Shown: positions 45,001 to 57,702 of the stretch, piece after piece
Position numbering within the stretch: position 1 is the first letter of the stretch
Layout: each line of letters opens with the position of its first letter
Assembly: GCF_007655135.1 (NCBI RefSeq)
Contig: NC_045129.1
Coordinates: 10,106,001 to 10,170,000, forward strand
Direction: 5' to 3'
DNA from: Punica granatum
Lineage: Eukaryota; Streptophyta; Magnoliopsida; Myrtales; Lythraceae
Length of the DNA: 64,000 bases
Notes under the pieces: generated by a model
The model's input: the letters and a program-made list of their open reading frames with translations, nothing else
The model's database searches: none
What the model was told of the DNA's origin: nothing
Made by a program: the position numbers and the translations under genes

Positions 45001-48000
45001 CTAGTCTGGATTTCCTATGCATTTCTTGAGCATCGACACATGGAACACAGGGTGGATTCGGGCTGCCTTTGGTAAGGCCAACTTATAAGCCACTTCACCT
45101 ACTCGTTTCAGCACCTGGAAGGGTCCAATGTAGCGTCTTCCAATCTTGTGATAGCGTTGTAAGCGAACCGACCTTTGGCGATAAGGTTTCAGTTTCACAT
45201 AAACCCAATCACCCTCTTGAAAGTGCACATCGCGTCTCTTACGATCAGCTATCTCCTTCATTCTTAGCTGAGCCTTAGCCAAATTTTGCCTCAGTAAAGC
45301 GAGAGCCTCATCTCGATTCAGCAGTTGTTGCTTCACCAATTCATTAGAACTACTTCCTTTAACATACCGTGCCATCGTGGGGGGTTCTCGTCCATATAGA
45401 ACTCGAAAAGGTGTCGTTCCAGCAGATGTTTGGAAGGAAGTGTTGTACTAATACTCTGCCCACGGAAGCATTAACACCCAGCTATGTGGAGAATCAGCAA
45501 GGAAACAACGTAGATACATTTCCACGCATTTGTTTAGCACTTCCGTTTGCCCATCTGTCTGCGGGTGGTAGGCAGTGCTAAAAGCCAACGTGGTGCCCTG
45601 GAGTCGATTAATCTCTTGCCAAAATGAGTGCATGAATTTTGGGTCTCTGTCAGTTATAATCACCCGAGGTACCCCATGCAATCGAATGATATCAGCCACA
45701 AAAACCTCAGCAACCTGTCTACTCGTGGCGTGTGCTGGTAAAGCAGTGAAATGCCCATACTTCGATAATCGGTCGACGACCGTCAAGATAGTTGCTTTCC
45801 CTTTGGAACTAGGCAACCCTGTAATAAAATCCATGGAGATTTCTTCAAATACCATCTCTAGAATTGGAAGAGGTTGAAGCAAACCAGCTGGGCGCTGGAA
45901 ATTATCTTTCATCTGTAGACAGACTTGACAAGCAACAACAAATTGTTGAACATCCTTGCGCATATGCTTCCAAGAAAAATTAGAAGATAACCGATGGAAG
46001 GTTCGCACTATTCCAGCATGCCCTCCAATTGGTGAAGAATGAAATTCTTGTAGAAGTGTGAGACGGAGAGGCGACCCCGAAGGAATCACCAGTCTTCCAC
46101 GAAAAAATAACAATTCATCCTTAAATTCATATCCTGGTAAGGAGCAGGGGTCCGTTTGCAATTGCTGCTGCAACTCTAATAACTTGGGGTGCTCTTTGTT
46201 AACCTTGCGCAACTCATCGGCTAAAGCAAACTTTTGACTAGAGAAAGCCAGCAGAGTAGTAGCAGGCACTCGGGATAAAGCATCTGCAGTTGAGTTTTGT
46301 TTGCCAGGACAATACACTATAGTGCATTCATAACCAACCAGCTTGCTAAGCCATTTATGCTGTTCAGGAGTTTGTATCACTTACTCCTGTAGATTCTTCA
46401 AAGATTGCCGGTCTGTGACAATGGTAAATTTGCGCCCCAGAAGATATTGTCTCCATTTACTTACTGCTTGGGTAATGACATACATTTCCCTGTGATAAGT
46501 AGAAGCTCGTTGCATTCGTGGACACAACTTTTGACTGAAATAAGCCACGAGGTGACCTTCCTGAGACAACACAGCTCCACTACCAACACCAGAAGCATCA
46601 GTTTCAACCTGAAAGTCCTTAGAGAAATTGGGTAGTGCTAACACCGGTGTGGAACTGAGCTTCTGCTTCAGTGTTTCGAAGGCTTCCTGCGTCACTGAAT
46701 TCCAGCAAAAGGCATCTTTGCGCAGCAGGTCAGTTAAAGGACCAGAAACATGCGCATACTGTCGAATAAATCTCCTGTAGTAACCGGCTAAACCCAGAAA
46801 ACTACGTACTCCCTTGACATTTTGTGGTTGAGGCCATTGCTGAATAGTGATAATTTTGTCCGGATCAACCGCTAGGCCTTGTTTGGAGATAATATGCCCC
46901 AAATAACCCACTTGAGTTTGACCAAATAAACACTTGGATTGCTTGGCCACAAGGTGGTTATCTCTCAACAACTGCAAAACCAATCGTGAGTGATCCAAAT
47001 GGGTCGCCCAAGTAGGACTATAGACAAGTATATCATCGAAGAATACTAGAACAAACAGGCGCAAATAAGGCCGAAAGACCCCATTCATGAGAGCTTGGAA
47101 GGTCGAAGGAGCGTTGGAGTGGCCGAAAGGCATTATCAAGAACTCGTAGTGTCCGTCATGAGTACGAAAAGCCGTTTTCTCCACATCTTCAGTTTTAATG
47201 CGTATCTGGTGATACCCTGCCAATAAGTCCAGCTTGGAGAAATAGTGGGCACCATGCAGCTCATCAATAGATGGGATGGGAAATCGATCCCTAACTGTAA
47301 TAGCATTGAGAGCCCTGTAGTCGACACAAAAGCGCCATGCACCATCCTTCTTACGAACGAGCAATACTGGAGAAGAAAAGGGGCTGGTACTGGGTTGAAT
47401 GAGGCCCTCTTGAAGCATCTCAGCAACTAGTCTTTCCATTTCCTGCTTTTGAAAGTGTGGATACCGATAGGGCTTCACATTTACCGGACCAGAGTTGGGC
47501 AGCAAGTGGATTGAATGATCTTGTGCTCTCGAGGGTGGTAAGCCATGTGGTTTGGCAAAGACATCCGAGAAAACCGTTAATAACTCAGAGAGTTCTGGTG
47601 GATACTCTGGAGTAGATTCCACACTCGTAGTTAATAATTCCAGATGAAAAAATGAAGCAATAGAATCAGTATCCTTCATACGTCTCAGACACTGTAGCTG
47701 GACAGGTTGAATCGCAGTGGTAAGGTCTCCTTTCCAACAAATCCGCTTCCCTTGAAAATCGAATTCAAAGCGATGATTTGCATAATCTGTGAGAATCGGA
47801 CCCAAGGTGACCAGCCAAGAAATGCCCAAAACCATATCAGACCCATGTAATTGAATGACAGAAAAATCAAGTGGAAGTTCACAGCCTTGAATTGACAGGG
47901 GAACACTTCGAATAATTCCTTCACATAACAGTCGTTCACCGCTCCCAACTAATACTGAAAATGCAAGGGAGGGTTCAATAGGTAACCCTAGAAATTTCGC

Positions 48001-48507
48001 CACCCGAGCTTGCACAAAATTATGCGTACTACCCCCATCCACAAGAACCTGAACTAGCGTGCCATGGAGGTAGCCAGTAAATCGAAAAGTAGTCTGCGAA
48101 ATACTCCCAGCCAGTGCATGATAAGAAATAGTCGAAAGGGCTTGTACCTCTTGGACCTGTAACTCCTCGGCCAAGGCAGTATCACTGGACGTCTCCAAAA
48201 CAGGTTCGCTGTGTTGCCCACCCTCATCCTCACAGAGAAACAGCTTCGGTTGAGAGGCACATTTATGATTAAAGGTATACTTCTCATCGCAATAAAAACA
48301 TAGATCTTTCTCACGCCGTTGTTGGGCTTCGACATAACTTAGTCGCTTCACTGGTTGTTTCCCCGGAAGCGTTGTAGGAGGGGTTATCGGTGAACCCACA
48401 GAGCTAGTAGGAGTAGATGGCGTCGGAAGCAACGGAGGGGAGCGACCTAACGAAGGCCGAATAAAACCCTTCTCAAGGGCAATGCGTTGTTCATGTAGAT
48501 GGACCAA
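45001..48507 (-). pseudogene. Chromovirus pol relic (protease, RT, RNase H, integrase)
   Basis: Segment 48507-46381 carries the CCHC zinc knuckle CFYCDEKYTFNHKC, the aspartic protease motif (VDGGSTHNF, where DSGAT/DGGST is usual), RT (WRFCVDYRALN, FFDDILVYS with the catalytic DD) and the start of RNase H (ETDASGVGSGAVLSQ). A TAA at 46381-46383 interrupts RNase H; it then continues 46380-45448 with the integrase zinc region and core (MDFITGLPSSKG, TDRDPKF, AYHPQTDGQTE). A TAG at about 45448-45450 replaces a tryptophan; 45447-45001 is the integrase C-terminus (GDWVYVKLKPYRQ, HPVFHVSMLKK). The enzymes copied and inserted the element; the stops make it non-autonomous. Confidence 0.92.
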
Positions 48508-49209
48508 GGTGATAGCATTCTCCAGTGTAGTGGCTATGGATCAATACTGCTATCTTGATATCCAATCTCAAGCCCGAAATAAAACAATGGAGCAAGAACG
48601 TACCTGGTAATGCCATAGTTTCATTGGAAATAGCTTCAAAGCTGGCCTGATACTCAGTGACAGTAGTGTGTTGGCGAAGTTTAGCCAACCGCCCTTCAGG
48701 AGCTTCAAAATCCTTCTTACGGAACCGAGTAACGAGGGCTTTAGCAAGATGCGGCCAATCAACCTGCTGTTTGTTACGAAACATCCACCAATACCACTCA
48801 AGAGCGGCACCCTCTAAGTAGAAGGAAGCTAGATCTAGTTGATGATCGGGGTTGATTTTATAAAACTCGAAGTAATGCTCAACCTGAAATGTCCAGGCCT
48901 CTGGGTTGGTGCCACTGAAACGCCCAATCTCAACCAGAGCCGGCCTATGACGTAAGTTCGGAGTGTTGTTGGTCCCCCGATCCTTGGCCCGAAAAATCAG
49001 CAGTAGCAAGACGTGATTTACTCGGATTAGCCATGAAATCATCCAGTTGAGTTCCTAGGGAAGACGGGCGGTGTAATACTTCTTGAAATAGCTTTTGTTG
49101 ACCCATCACGGTGGAATTCAAGCCTTCAAACTCCTTCTTGTGTTGGATTTGAGCTTCTTGAATAGCTTTTAAGGAATCATCGAGAACCTTGAGGCGAGTA
49201 CCCTCTGCC
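48491..49209 (-). pseudogene. Chromovirus gag relic
   Basis: Starts MAEGTRLKVLDDSLKAIQEA at 49209 with a coiled-coil-like first part. After a frame change near 48985-49010 it reads RFSGTNPEAWTFQVEHYFEFYKI, LEGAALEWYWWMF and LAKLRQHTTVTEYQASFEAI, the conserved retrotransposon gag core. A second frame change near 48500-48540 separates it from the zinc knuckle. It forms the particle in intact relatives. Confidence 0.87.
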
Positions 49210-49240
49210 ATCGGAGATGAGAACGTAATGAAAGCACCAA

Positions 49241-49634
49241 TGTAATGAATCCCACTAGTAACAGAGAAACTAATGAAGCAATACTCAGGGAAGGAACGAT
49301 GGGAATGCTTTGTATTCAATCAGCAACTCTTAAGGGAGAATTGCAATCCTCACAGCATAACATTCAGGAGAAAAGGAGATGAGAAATACAGAGAGAAGAT
49401 TGAGGAGATGAGAGAAGAGGAATATCACTTAACAGATTGGCTACCCTTTCCTTCGTTCACCCCCTTATTATAACAGCTCACTCCCTGGCCACATATGCCA
49501 GCATACACTTTTGGAACTAACTCAGGCCCCAAACGAAGTCATCAAATCTTTGAGAAGGAATCCTCTGACATGAGCTCCTTCTCTTTGCACCGCCACCATG
49601 ATCCATGCTGGCACCTGCTCCTTCATTCACAACA
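49241..49634 (-). repeat. Chromovirus 5' LTR
   Basis: 394 bp, bounded TG..CA, matching the LTR at 44361-44770. On the right it abuts ATACGTTTGGTTCG, which leads into the 3' flank of MFS copy 2. Confidence 0.9.
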
Positions 49635-49812
49635 ATACGTTTGGTTCGTTTGGTACATTTAGGCTGATCATGTTACAAAAATAATCGGCAACATTCTGGT
49701 TTTCATCATATGGGACAACAATATTAGAAAGCACAGTGGTAAATTTTGGACATGATCAGCCAAGCATGCCGAAGGATCAAATGGAAGTTTAGAAATCTCG
49801 TCATCGTCTATT

Positions 49813-52283
49813 TTACTCTCCCATGTTTGTGAAAGTCAGCTGACGATGGGCGAGAAGGGCTTTCTCGTCGTTCTCATGGTCAAATTCGAGGCTTTCCTCC
49901 TCTCCATAATCTACCATGCTCCTCTCTTCCCCGTTGAGCCCACCGGATTCCACAATCTTGAGGTCATAGTACCCATCTCCAAAGCACGGGGCATTACTAC
50001 CAGTCTGTCCCAACTCCAACTCTCTCAATGCTTCCATTCTCGCCCTGTCCCTGTCTCTCGGGTATGTGCAGTAGAGAAACGAGTAGATAATGCAGCATAT
50101 TGTGAACGGAATCCCCATTGCAGTGTAAAGTGCCTTAGCAAGCGATGCAGCATTCTCACGGTCTGTTTCGATCTCTACAGTGCCTGATGATCTTGTGGGC
50201 ACGGGTTTGTAGCCGTACACATGCTGAGCTAGCATCCCAACCACTGAGGGAGCAAACGATGCGAGTATGGTCTCGAAAGAATTGTCAAGGGCATAAATGC
50301 TTGTCCTAGATTTCTCCGGGACTATTTCTGCAAATATTGGACTGAGAACAGCGTTTATATTTGCCAATTTATTCTTGAATTTGCCCTATGTGTCCGGTTA
50401 GTAGCTCTTATAGACACTGAAGTGTAAAGCTAAAAGCTGAACGGAACTTACTTGTTCGTGGCAGGAGCATTCCAGGAAATGCAAAAACCCATGATGAATA
50501 ATACAAGACCATGTGAGAATGCCGTGGAGGGATCATCGGGCAAGGCCTGCAGCAAAATTGCAGCTAAAGGAATAGCTGAACCCGAGCTTATCTGTGACAG
50601 AACTATCCTCCCTGAGTTTGGAAACCGTTTAGCTAGTACATCCCCCATTCTTCCGCCAAACAAGCCCCCGAGTGAAGAGGCAATAATGAAGAGGGTCATC
50701 AAGAAGGCTGTCTTCTTGTGGGAGAAGCCTATGAGTTCTAACCACATAGTAGCAAAGGATAGAGCTGATCCAGCGAATGAGCCCCACACGCCCTGAGCCA
50801 CGAATATCTGAAAAGTCGGGATTCTGATGACAGATTTCACTTCCTTAAACAGTTCTTTTAAATCAGACGAGAAAGACTTATCTGAGCTCTGGTCTTTAGG
50901 AGAACCGATGCCATCACCAAGAAAGTGAGGATCCCTTGCAAAGAGCCGAACCAATACACCGACCACAATGCTTATCAGTCCAACCAAGTGGAAGGAGACT
51001 CTCCACCCGGGAATGCCCATGAAGCTTGTGGAGGCTATCAAGACAGAGAAGAGGTTGCCCAAGATGGAGCCGATGTTCCCAGTCAGTTGAAGCCACCCGA
51101 ATGCCATCCCCCGGTTGCTCTCATCAGTTGAGTCTGCAATGAGGGATTGAATAGCTGGGGTCACTATGGCGAGCCCGATCCCGTTCAAACCTCTCGAAAT
51201 TGCCACCTGAGAGAAAAGGGGAGATCAGAAGCGCATCAACCTGTTTGCATATACTGCAAATAATTTCCAGTGAGTGGTATCATCTTGGTTTCCCCTCCCA
51301 GGCATCCGGTTGGAAGAATAACATCATTTTATATCATTAACAGATGAGCAAGAAGCAAATGACCCCATCCCACCGACCCGCCATACATCTAGAGCATGAA
51401 GCAAATCACCGTATGCCTTAACATATGACCTGACGGTTTGTTTGAAAGCTTAAACGCCAATATAGGTATATCAATCAAATCAACAGGAACATTCCATAAT
51501 GATTTCTCCATAGAGTAGTCTAATCAATGAATATCGGATTACGACTTTTAACAGGAAAGTTTGTTACAGCCTGTCCTGTATCAGTTATAAACTGAGATTC
51601 AAGAAACCCATAAATCAACAGACGAGCTGAGTTCCACATACTAGCCCGGAATATTGGTAAAATTTTCTTGCCAAATGCATAGTGATCTTCAGAACACAAA
51701 GCACTTCATTACTTAAACACCGAGCTGTTTGAAACGTAAGCAATTGAATCTGATTATCAATTTCATTGGTTTTTCAAGATCTGCCGAAAACCAATACAAA
51801 CCAACCCATAAATCAACAGACCAGCTGAAGTCCACATAACTCTGTATCCCCAGGGCACACAAAAAATAAAAATAAAATAAAAATCCAATCACTCGAGCAA
51901 CCAACATGGTATTGGGCATCCATTAATTGGGTTAACAGATCAAGAGAGGAAAGGAGAGGAGAGGGGGAGACCTGAAGGAAGGTGGAGGAGCAGGCGACAA
52001 GGAAGGTAGCGCCGGCCCAGAGGAAGGCACCGAGCGCGATGATGTGAGCCCGGTTGTGGTGCACTGCCAGGTAAGCCGCAAGTGGGTAGCACGAGCACTG
52101 GACGATGGAGCGGAACAAAGTCAGTGACCCCAGCCGGGTCGGGTCGGCGTGCAGGGCGGCGCCCACCTCCTTGTAGACTCCCGGGAGCAGGGACTCGTCG
52201 GCCCTCTCCATGATGCCAGCGAGGTTGACCAGGATCAAGGTCAGCGTCTCTGGACTTGCGGAGAAGCGGCGGAAGACTTTCAT
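49813..52283 (-). CDS. UNE2-like MFS transporter, copy 2 (intact)
   Basis: Exons 51972-52283, 50452-51206 and 49813-50341 give 531 residues, with GT-AG introns at the same positions as the other copies. Predicted 12-helix plasma or endomembrane carrier of the UNE2 family; in Arabidopsis UNE2 is named for an embryo-sac fertilisation defect, but the substrate is not known to me. Seen in the sequence: VNLAGIMERADESLLPGVYKEVG at the start, hydrophobic segments in all exons, and the MFS loop motif GGRMGDVLAKRFPNSGR near residue 300. Exon 2 has its own changes against copies 1 and 3 (DLKELFKEVKSVI, QGVWGSFAGSALSF, CISWNAPATN), including loss of the FPWS motif typical of the family, so it may have shifted in specificity. 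Start chosen at MKVFRRF, shared with copy 3. Confidence 0.88.
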
Positions 52284-53278
52284 GGCTCCGGCAATGGAGG
52301 AAGAGTTCGGTCCTTACTCTGTTTCACTTTCAGGCCCCTGTTGTCTGTTTTTCTTCAAGATGGAAACGTCGAGGAAGGGCGTTGATTACTTCTGTCATAC
52401 TCCCGGAGCAGGTAACATAAGAAACTGGAAAGTGTGTGGCTTTTAGGGCCCACGCCTGGTTATATGGGCGACCTTACATGCGCCGGGTGGGTGCACCCAA
52501 CCCTGTCGTCTCGGTAGATCTCGTGTTAGGGAAACTGAAGAAGGAGGGAAAGGTGGGAATTAAAAAATTGAATAGAACAGTAATCCGCTGCTCCGAGTCT
52601 AGGAACTCCGATGTATTCCAATTCCGTACGGTTTGCTTACGGGATAAAATAAGAGTTCTTTCCATAGCCCTAGTCAGAAAATTGCTTACTCATAAGTAAC
52701 AGTTAGAAAATTAGGTACATTTATCCACCAATCGAATCCAATTTATGTAACGTGATTTCTAAAAAGAAACTGTTCATTCTCCACTCTGGTATAATGAAAA
52801 GAACCAATAAGAATTCCTTCAATTTCATGAACTCATGTCCTATTAATTGGAGTTACTAATAAGATATGATTCATTTGTCTGCTTCAACTCTGTTAGTAAT
52901 TCATGATTCTGTAAAATGAGGTAATCACTGAAAATTTTATAATTTATCCATGATGATTGACCAAAGCGGTATTACCTCCGTTTTCTGTCCGAGAGTTTAA
53001 GTGATGTAAATATGATGTTAACACGATGTCGAGCTTATATTTGCTCTTAGAATTGGTACCTATATATCCGTTTTCCAATAACAAGGATTCATTACTTGGT
53101 TACGCGTCGAAATATACATTTGGTAGATGACTGTGTAGTTCACTAGTAGATCCATGAATCTTTAGTCATCAATTTATCGAGGGAAATCTCAAAACCGGTG
53201 AATCAATTGAACTTTACCAGTGAGAGTTGAGAGATCAGCAAGAAACATGCTTTTCCTCGAAAATGAACATTATGTTGC
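52284..53278 (-). promoter_or_regulatory. Copy 2 upstream region, duplicated in copy 3
   Basis: About 1 kb upstream of copy 2 aligns with 60188-61172 upstream of copy 3, with scattered substitutions and small indels, so the duplication included the promoter. Homology ends here just before a (GAA)n microsatellite (53290-53309). Copy 1 retains only the first 370 bp of this region. Confidence 0.75.
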
Positions 53279-54608
53279 CTATCAAAAAAAGAAGAAGAAG
53301 AAGAAGAAGTGTGATTACAGTGTCTCTGATAATATTTTATACTCATTTATTTATTGCATTAAATAGTTAATTCAGTTTGCTTAGCGAATACTCGGACAGC
53401 TTGCGTGAGATCTATAAAACAATTAGAAGGAAAAAAAGAAATTACACATTTACTCATCCACAAAGCAAGCATTGGGAGAAAATTGATTTATTAGCAAGAG
53501 AGGGGCATCACTAATATGAATTAATAAGAACCCAGAGGACCATTTTTCGGTAGGAAGAATACAGAGGACTTTCAAAAGTTGTAGAACTAAAAAACTCAAT
53601 AATAAGAGCTCGCCTTATATAACAAGAGAGGGGCATCACTAATAAAAACCTAGCCAAGGTACCAAACCCATCACTAATAATAAATGTGGTGATAGATTAG
53701 GAAGTGGTATATAACTAGACCGACTTGTCTTCTTTATTATTATTATTATAAAATAACTAGAAGTTTTGCTCATATGTTACATAGTTTATTGACGAATTTC
53801 TTTTTTCAACTTCTGTAATTTTTAGTTATAAGATAATTAACACTAGTTAAGGTGCTTGTGTTTGAGATATATATTGCAATTTTGAATATTGTAAATATAT
53901 TTTAGTCATTTGAGTTGAAGGATAGAAAATTACATATATAGAGGCATGTCAACTCTCACAAAATACACATTATCTCATTTTGCTGGGAATTTCTTTTTAT
54001 TTTATTTTTATTTTTATTTTTAACTATACTATTTATTTATTTATTTATATTTATTTAAGGGAGTGTTGTGTTTTGTAATCGCCACTCAGGAAAATGCAAA
54101 AATAAATATGATAAAATTACTCAATCACCCATTTAAGAAAGTAACCATCCAATTAGAAAGAATTTAATTTTAGATGTTTTAGTCATTGTACAAAATATTT
54201 TTTCTCATTTTTCTCCACAATTTTCTCCCACTTCCCACTATTCACTCATTCCATCTCTCTTTCACATCTCTCTCACGTTAAATTATTTCTCTCCACTCGC
54301 TCATAACTTAAGCACACCTGTAAAATACTTCCATTTATTTTTCCTAATTTTTCATATTATTTGCAACGAAGTTGGTATATGAAAATTCCAATGTAGCGCG
54401 AATAATGAAAAATAATTTATACAACATCTCATATATGTGTCTACGATTTTCAATTTGAAATTATTATTAATTTTGCCAGTAGTGCGGGTCATGCTCTAGT
54501 AGTGATTTTATGTGTTCAAATATTGATATTAATGTTTGTATCGGTTGTTTCCATAAGTAATTCGGAGAACTAACTATTAAGTTCAAATCTATTGATTCCA
54601 AAAGCAAA
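53279..54608. other. AT-rich spacer with microsatellites
   Basis: No gene. (GAA)n lies at 53290-53309, TTATTA repeats at 53734-53750 and TTTTA repeats near 53993-54055. A 22-bp direct repeat (CAAGAGAGGGGCATCACTAATA) occurs near 53497 and 53624. Confidence 0.5.
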
Positions 54609-55742
54609 TCTATATTTATAATATATAATAGCGAAACGAAAAAACAAGTTTAGTGAAGTTGCGCTCTGTGTCATCCTGGGATTAACAAGGTAGTGCCATG
54701 TGTGAAGCCTTCAGCTCTTTATTTACCCAAAATTCACTAGTTTTCTCTACCCTCTTTAATGCATTAGTAATTAATGCAAAAGTAAATAAATTGATTTCTA
54801 GAGATAACATATTTATATCATTTCAATTTACTAAAATTACTTTCGTTTTCTAATTCTTGATTTAACAAGTAAAATTATGTTTACTAGAATATCTAGGAAC
54901 TTCTAAAGTTCCTATGCAAATATTAAATACAGTTAAAAAGTAAAAAAAAATAATAAAAGTGAATTGATCTAAGAATTCATACAATTTAGTAATAAATATA
55001 TCTTTTGAAATTCGATTAATTAAAAGTATTTTCTTTTTCAATATTCAACTCTACAATTACTTTATTATATTTTTGAAACTGTAATAGGGTTTTTAAGTTT
55101 GAAAAGGATAAGGAAATATTTTTCTAAAATTTTTTCACTCAAGTAATTGCTTACACAATTGAAATTGTAAGGCAATTTGGAATATTCAAAAACTATTACA
55201 AGTTCCGTGTTAATATTAAATATACTTAGAAATTAAAAAATGATGCTAAAAGAATTTATTTGTTTAAAATTTCAAAATATGACTAGGATAATTTTAGTAT
55301 ATTTTTATTAAATTTACTTAAAGTTAAAACATTTAAGTTATATGAGTAATTTATCATTGTATAAAGGATATAAATATAAATATTTACTATAATTTCAATA
55401 TTGAATATTAAGAGTTTTTTAGAAATTAAAATGAATTAATTAATTACTTTAATTTTGATTAAATAATTTTATTCATGTGGTTTTACTAATCTTATTTATA
55501 AAAAATCTAAATTAATTCTTTTGAAGTGAATAATATAGTTTTTTTATGTAAATAAAGTATTTAATAGAGTAAATCTAATACAATGAATTTAACATTCTTT
55601 GTTTATCGCTATCTTAACGATTATCAAAGAATTAATTTTACAATTATAAACTAATCAATATTTTTAAAGACTATGTATAACAAATAATATAAATTTCTGT
55701 CATTAATAACACTTCCGCGTAATGAGCGGGTGAAATAGCTAG
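54609..55742 (+). mobile_element. Non-autonomous Helitron candidate (1.13 kb)
   Basis: The 5' end TCTATATTTATAATATATAA, preceded by A, matches the TC-start of plant Helitrons. The 3' end carries the diagnostic hairpin (CCGC 55715-55718, GCGG 55726-55729) followed nine bases later by CTAG (55739-55742) and then a host T, as expected for insertion between A and T. There are no terminal inverted repeats and no target duplication. The interior is about 75% or more A+T by eye and encodes no Rep-helicase, so it is non-autonomous. Confidence 0.7.
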
Positions 55743-57700
55743 TTCTATTAACTCAGGAAGGCGCAGTCCTTTAGCATTATTATTAATATAATTAAGACTT
55801 TTTCAAATTTTAAATATTTTTAATTTTGTAAACTAATATAATAAAAATTATATTTGGCTGCAATAATTCTTGAATGTCTATAGTTTTTCTTATAAAATTA
55901 GTAAAGCTCGGGGTTGACCAAGCGAGAAGAATAAAAGCCCAAGCTTGAGAAGTGAGTCAGATCGAAAGTAACTAGCAATTTACGTTTTTTTTTTCTAATT
56001 AATAAGTAACAATTTACGTTTTCGGTTACAAGAAAAACCCATGAATCTAGTATAATAAAATAAAATTTCTAAATAACTAAAAAATTAACACAAATAATCT
56101 TATTAAGTATCAAACTTGAATCTCTTAATTTACAGTTGAGAGTGTGCATACGCCATTGTAATATACCGTCTTTTGATATATAGTAATTTACTTTAAGATG
56201 GGCCTGCTTGAGCTAAAATAACTAAGAAGCAAGTTAAATGCATATTGCAGACCGCGATTAGCAACAAGCTCGTGTTTGTTCGGCACAATTCAACTGGCAA
56301 CTCGGCTCAAGCTCGAAATAACCCAAATCAAACACAGCAGCTTGCGAGCGACTTGATAAACTGGCTAGCCTGCGGTTCCTTCTTTTTGTCCTCAGTTGGT
56401 TTCTATGCAATCCTTTGCATAGAAAGAGAATTCACCAATTGAGGCCCAATGCTTTTGCAAGCATATCTCAAATTACATGAATAAATTGGGATGAAATTTA
56501 GGCGCAAATCGAGTAACAAATTTCGAACAAGTTTCTCTACTATAATAACATATGAAGAAATGCTACCTTTTTTTAAAACAAAATCTATTATATCTATGCT
56601 CTGTTATTTATCATTGTGTTTTATTTTTTTGTTACAAGGAGGCTCATAAATCTAGTTAATTTTTTTTTTCAGTTATAATGGAAACTTATGACATAGTACA
56701 AGAATATAAATAACAATGCTAAATAAATGGGCATGAAAGTCCCATTGATAAGGATCGAACCCAAAATCTTATGGTTACGGACGGCGACTTATGTCATTGC
56801 ACCAAATCCCTTTCCTCTAGTACAAATTATCTTTTATCTATTACTTTTGTAAAAATACAAAAGCTCCAATTTTTATTTCCAAAATTATCCTTATTAGCAC
56901 TTGCGATTTGCACGGCACTATCGATAAACAAACCACTCACTTTTTTCACTACTGTTTGATTCCAAAATAAAAAATAATAGTTGCACACAAAATGCCTCAC
57001 TGCCATTTCCCCATAATTGCTACGTTTCCTCGCCAGCAGATAATAGTTGCACTCTAATTAAAGTATTAATTGAGTGGTAAACAACTCTAATACCCGTAAG
57101 GAGGAGAATATAAATTCGAGTTTCGAAAAATACTTCTGTTGAAAAAAAAAATCTTTAATGCTCAATATTCTAAAATTACGGTAGTAATGTCTCACACCAC
57201 TTTAAACTATTTGACCTTTACCAACTGAAAAGCACATTTTCCCCACGCAATTCATTTTCCCAGCTAACACAATTCACGCTTCCTTTGGCTGCCATGATTA
57301 CTTTTCATGTTTGTTATTAATTTTTGAGAACATATTTTCTTATGGCAATTTTGATTCTTTTTAGTTTTTTACCCTACTGAAAAATTGCAAGCTCAAGTAC
57401 CTATTTAAGTATAAGAGGTTTATGAATTATGATCAATCGGAATTTTGTTAAATCAATCAAACGAGCAACGAGGCTTGCAAGATGTTAGGTCTTGAGGGAG
57501 GAGACACTGACTTGTTGAGGTTTCGTGTCTCATGTCTCATGTTGTTACTTAAATTCATCCGAAAAAAATAAGCGGCAACATTCCAGTTTATATAACACGG
57601 GGCAACAATATAGAAAGCACATCGGTAAAATTTCAGACGTGAACTGCCAAGCCCGCCGAAGAATTGAAAGGAAGTTAAACAGATATCTCGTCATCGTAAA
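55743..57700. other. AT-rich spacer with SINE-like fragments
   Basis: No gene supported. Contains several tRNA-promoter-like fragments (near 56100-56165 minus, 56745-56815 minus, 57060-57130 plus). The last 150 bp are the 3' flank of MFS copy 3 and are related to those of copies 1 and 2. Confidence 0.45.
56745..56815 (-). mobile_element. tRNA-derived SINE head
   Basis: On the minus strand a box A-like GATTTGGTGCAATGACA (56796-56812) is followed by a clean box B, GGGTTCGATCC (56752-56762). The same arrangement as other SINE heads in this window. The tRNA fold is not credible. Confidence 0.5.
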
Positions 57701-57702
57701 TT

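Larger units (their letters stand above)
44361..49634 (-). mobile_element. Ty3-gypsy chromovirus (Reina-like), decayed
   Basis: A complete element of 5274 bp in minus orientation: 5' LTR 49241-49634, a candidate primer-binding site TTGGTGCTTTCATTAC at 49225-49240, gag, pol, a chromodomain, a polypurine tract (GGGATGGGGGTAT, 44771-44783) and 3' LTR 44361-44770. Short LTRs of about 400 bp, total size near 5.3 kb and the C-terminal chromodomain fit the Reina-type chromoviruses. The LTRs differ by roughly 20-25 substitutions plus a 17-bp and a 2-bp indel, so the insertion is not very recent. Flanks (AGGGT and ATACG) do not form a target duplication. Confidence 0.9.

Noticed and set aside
53290..53309. 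CRISPR-like or other structured array
   Set aside because: Simple (GAA)n microsatellite; there is no repeat-spacer layout anywhere in the window.
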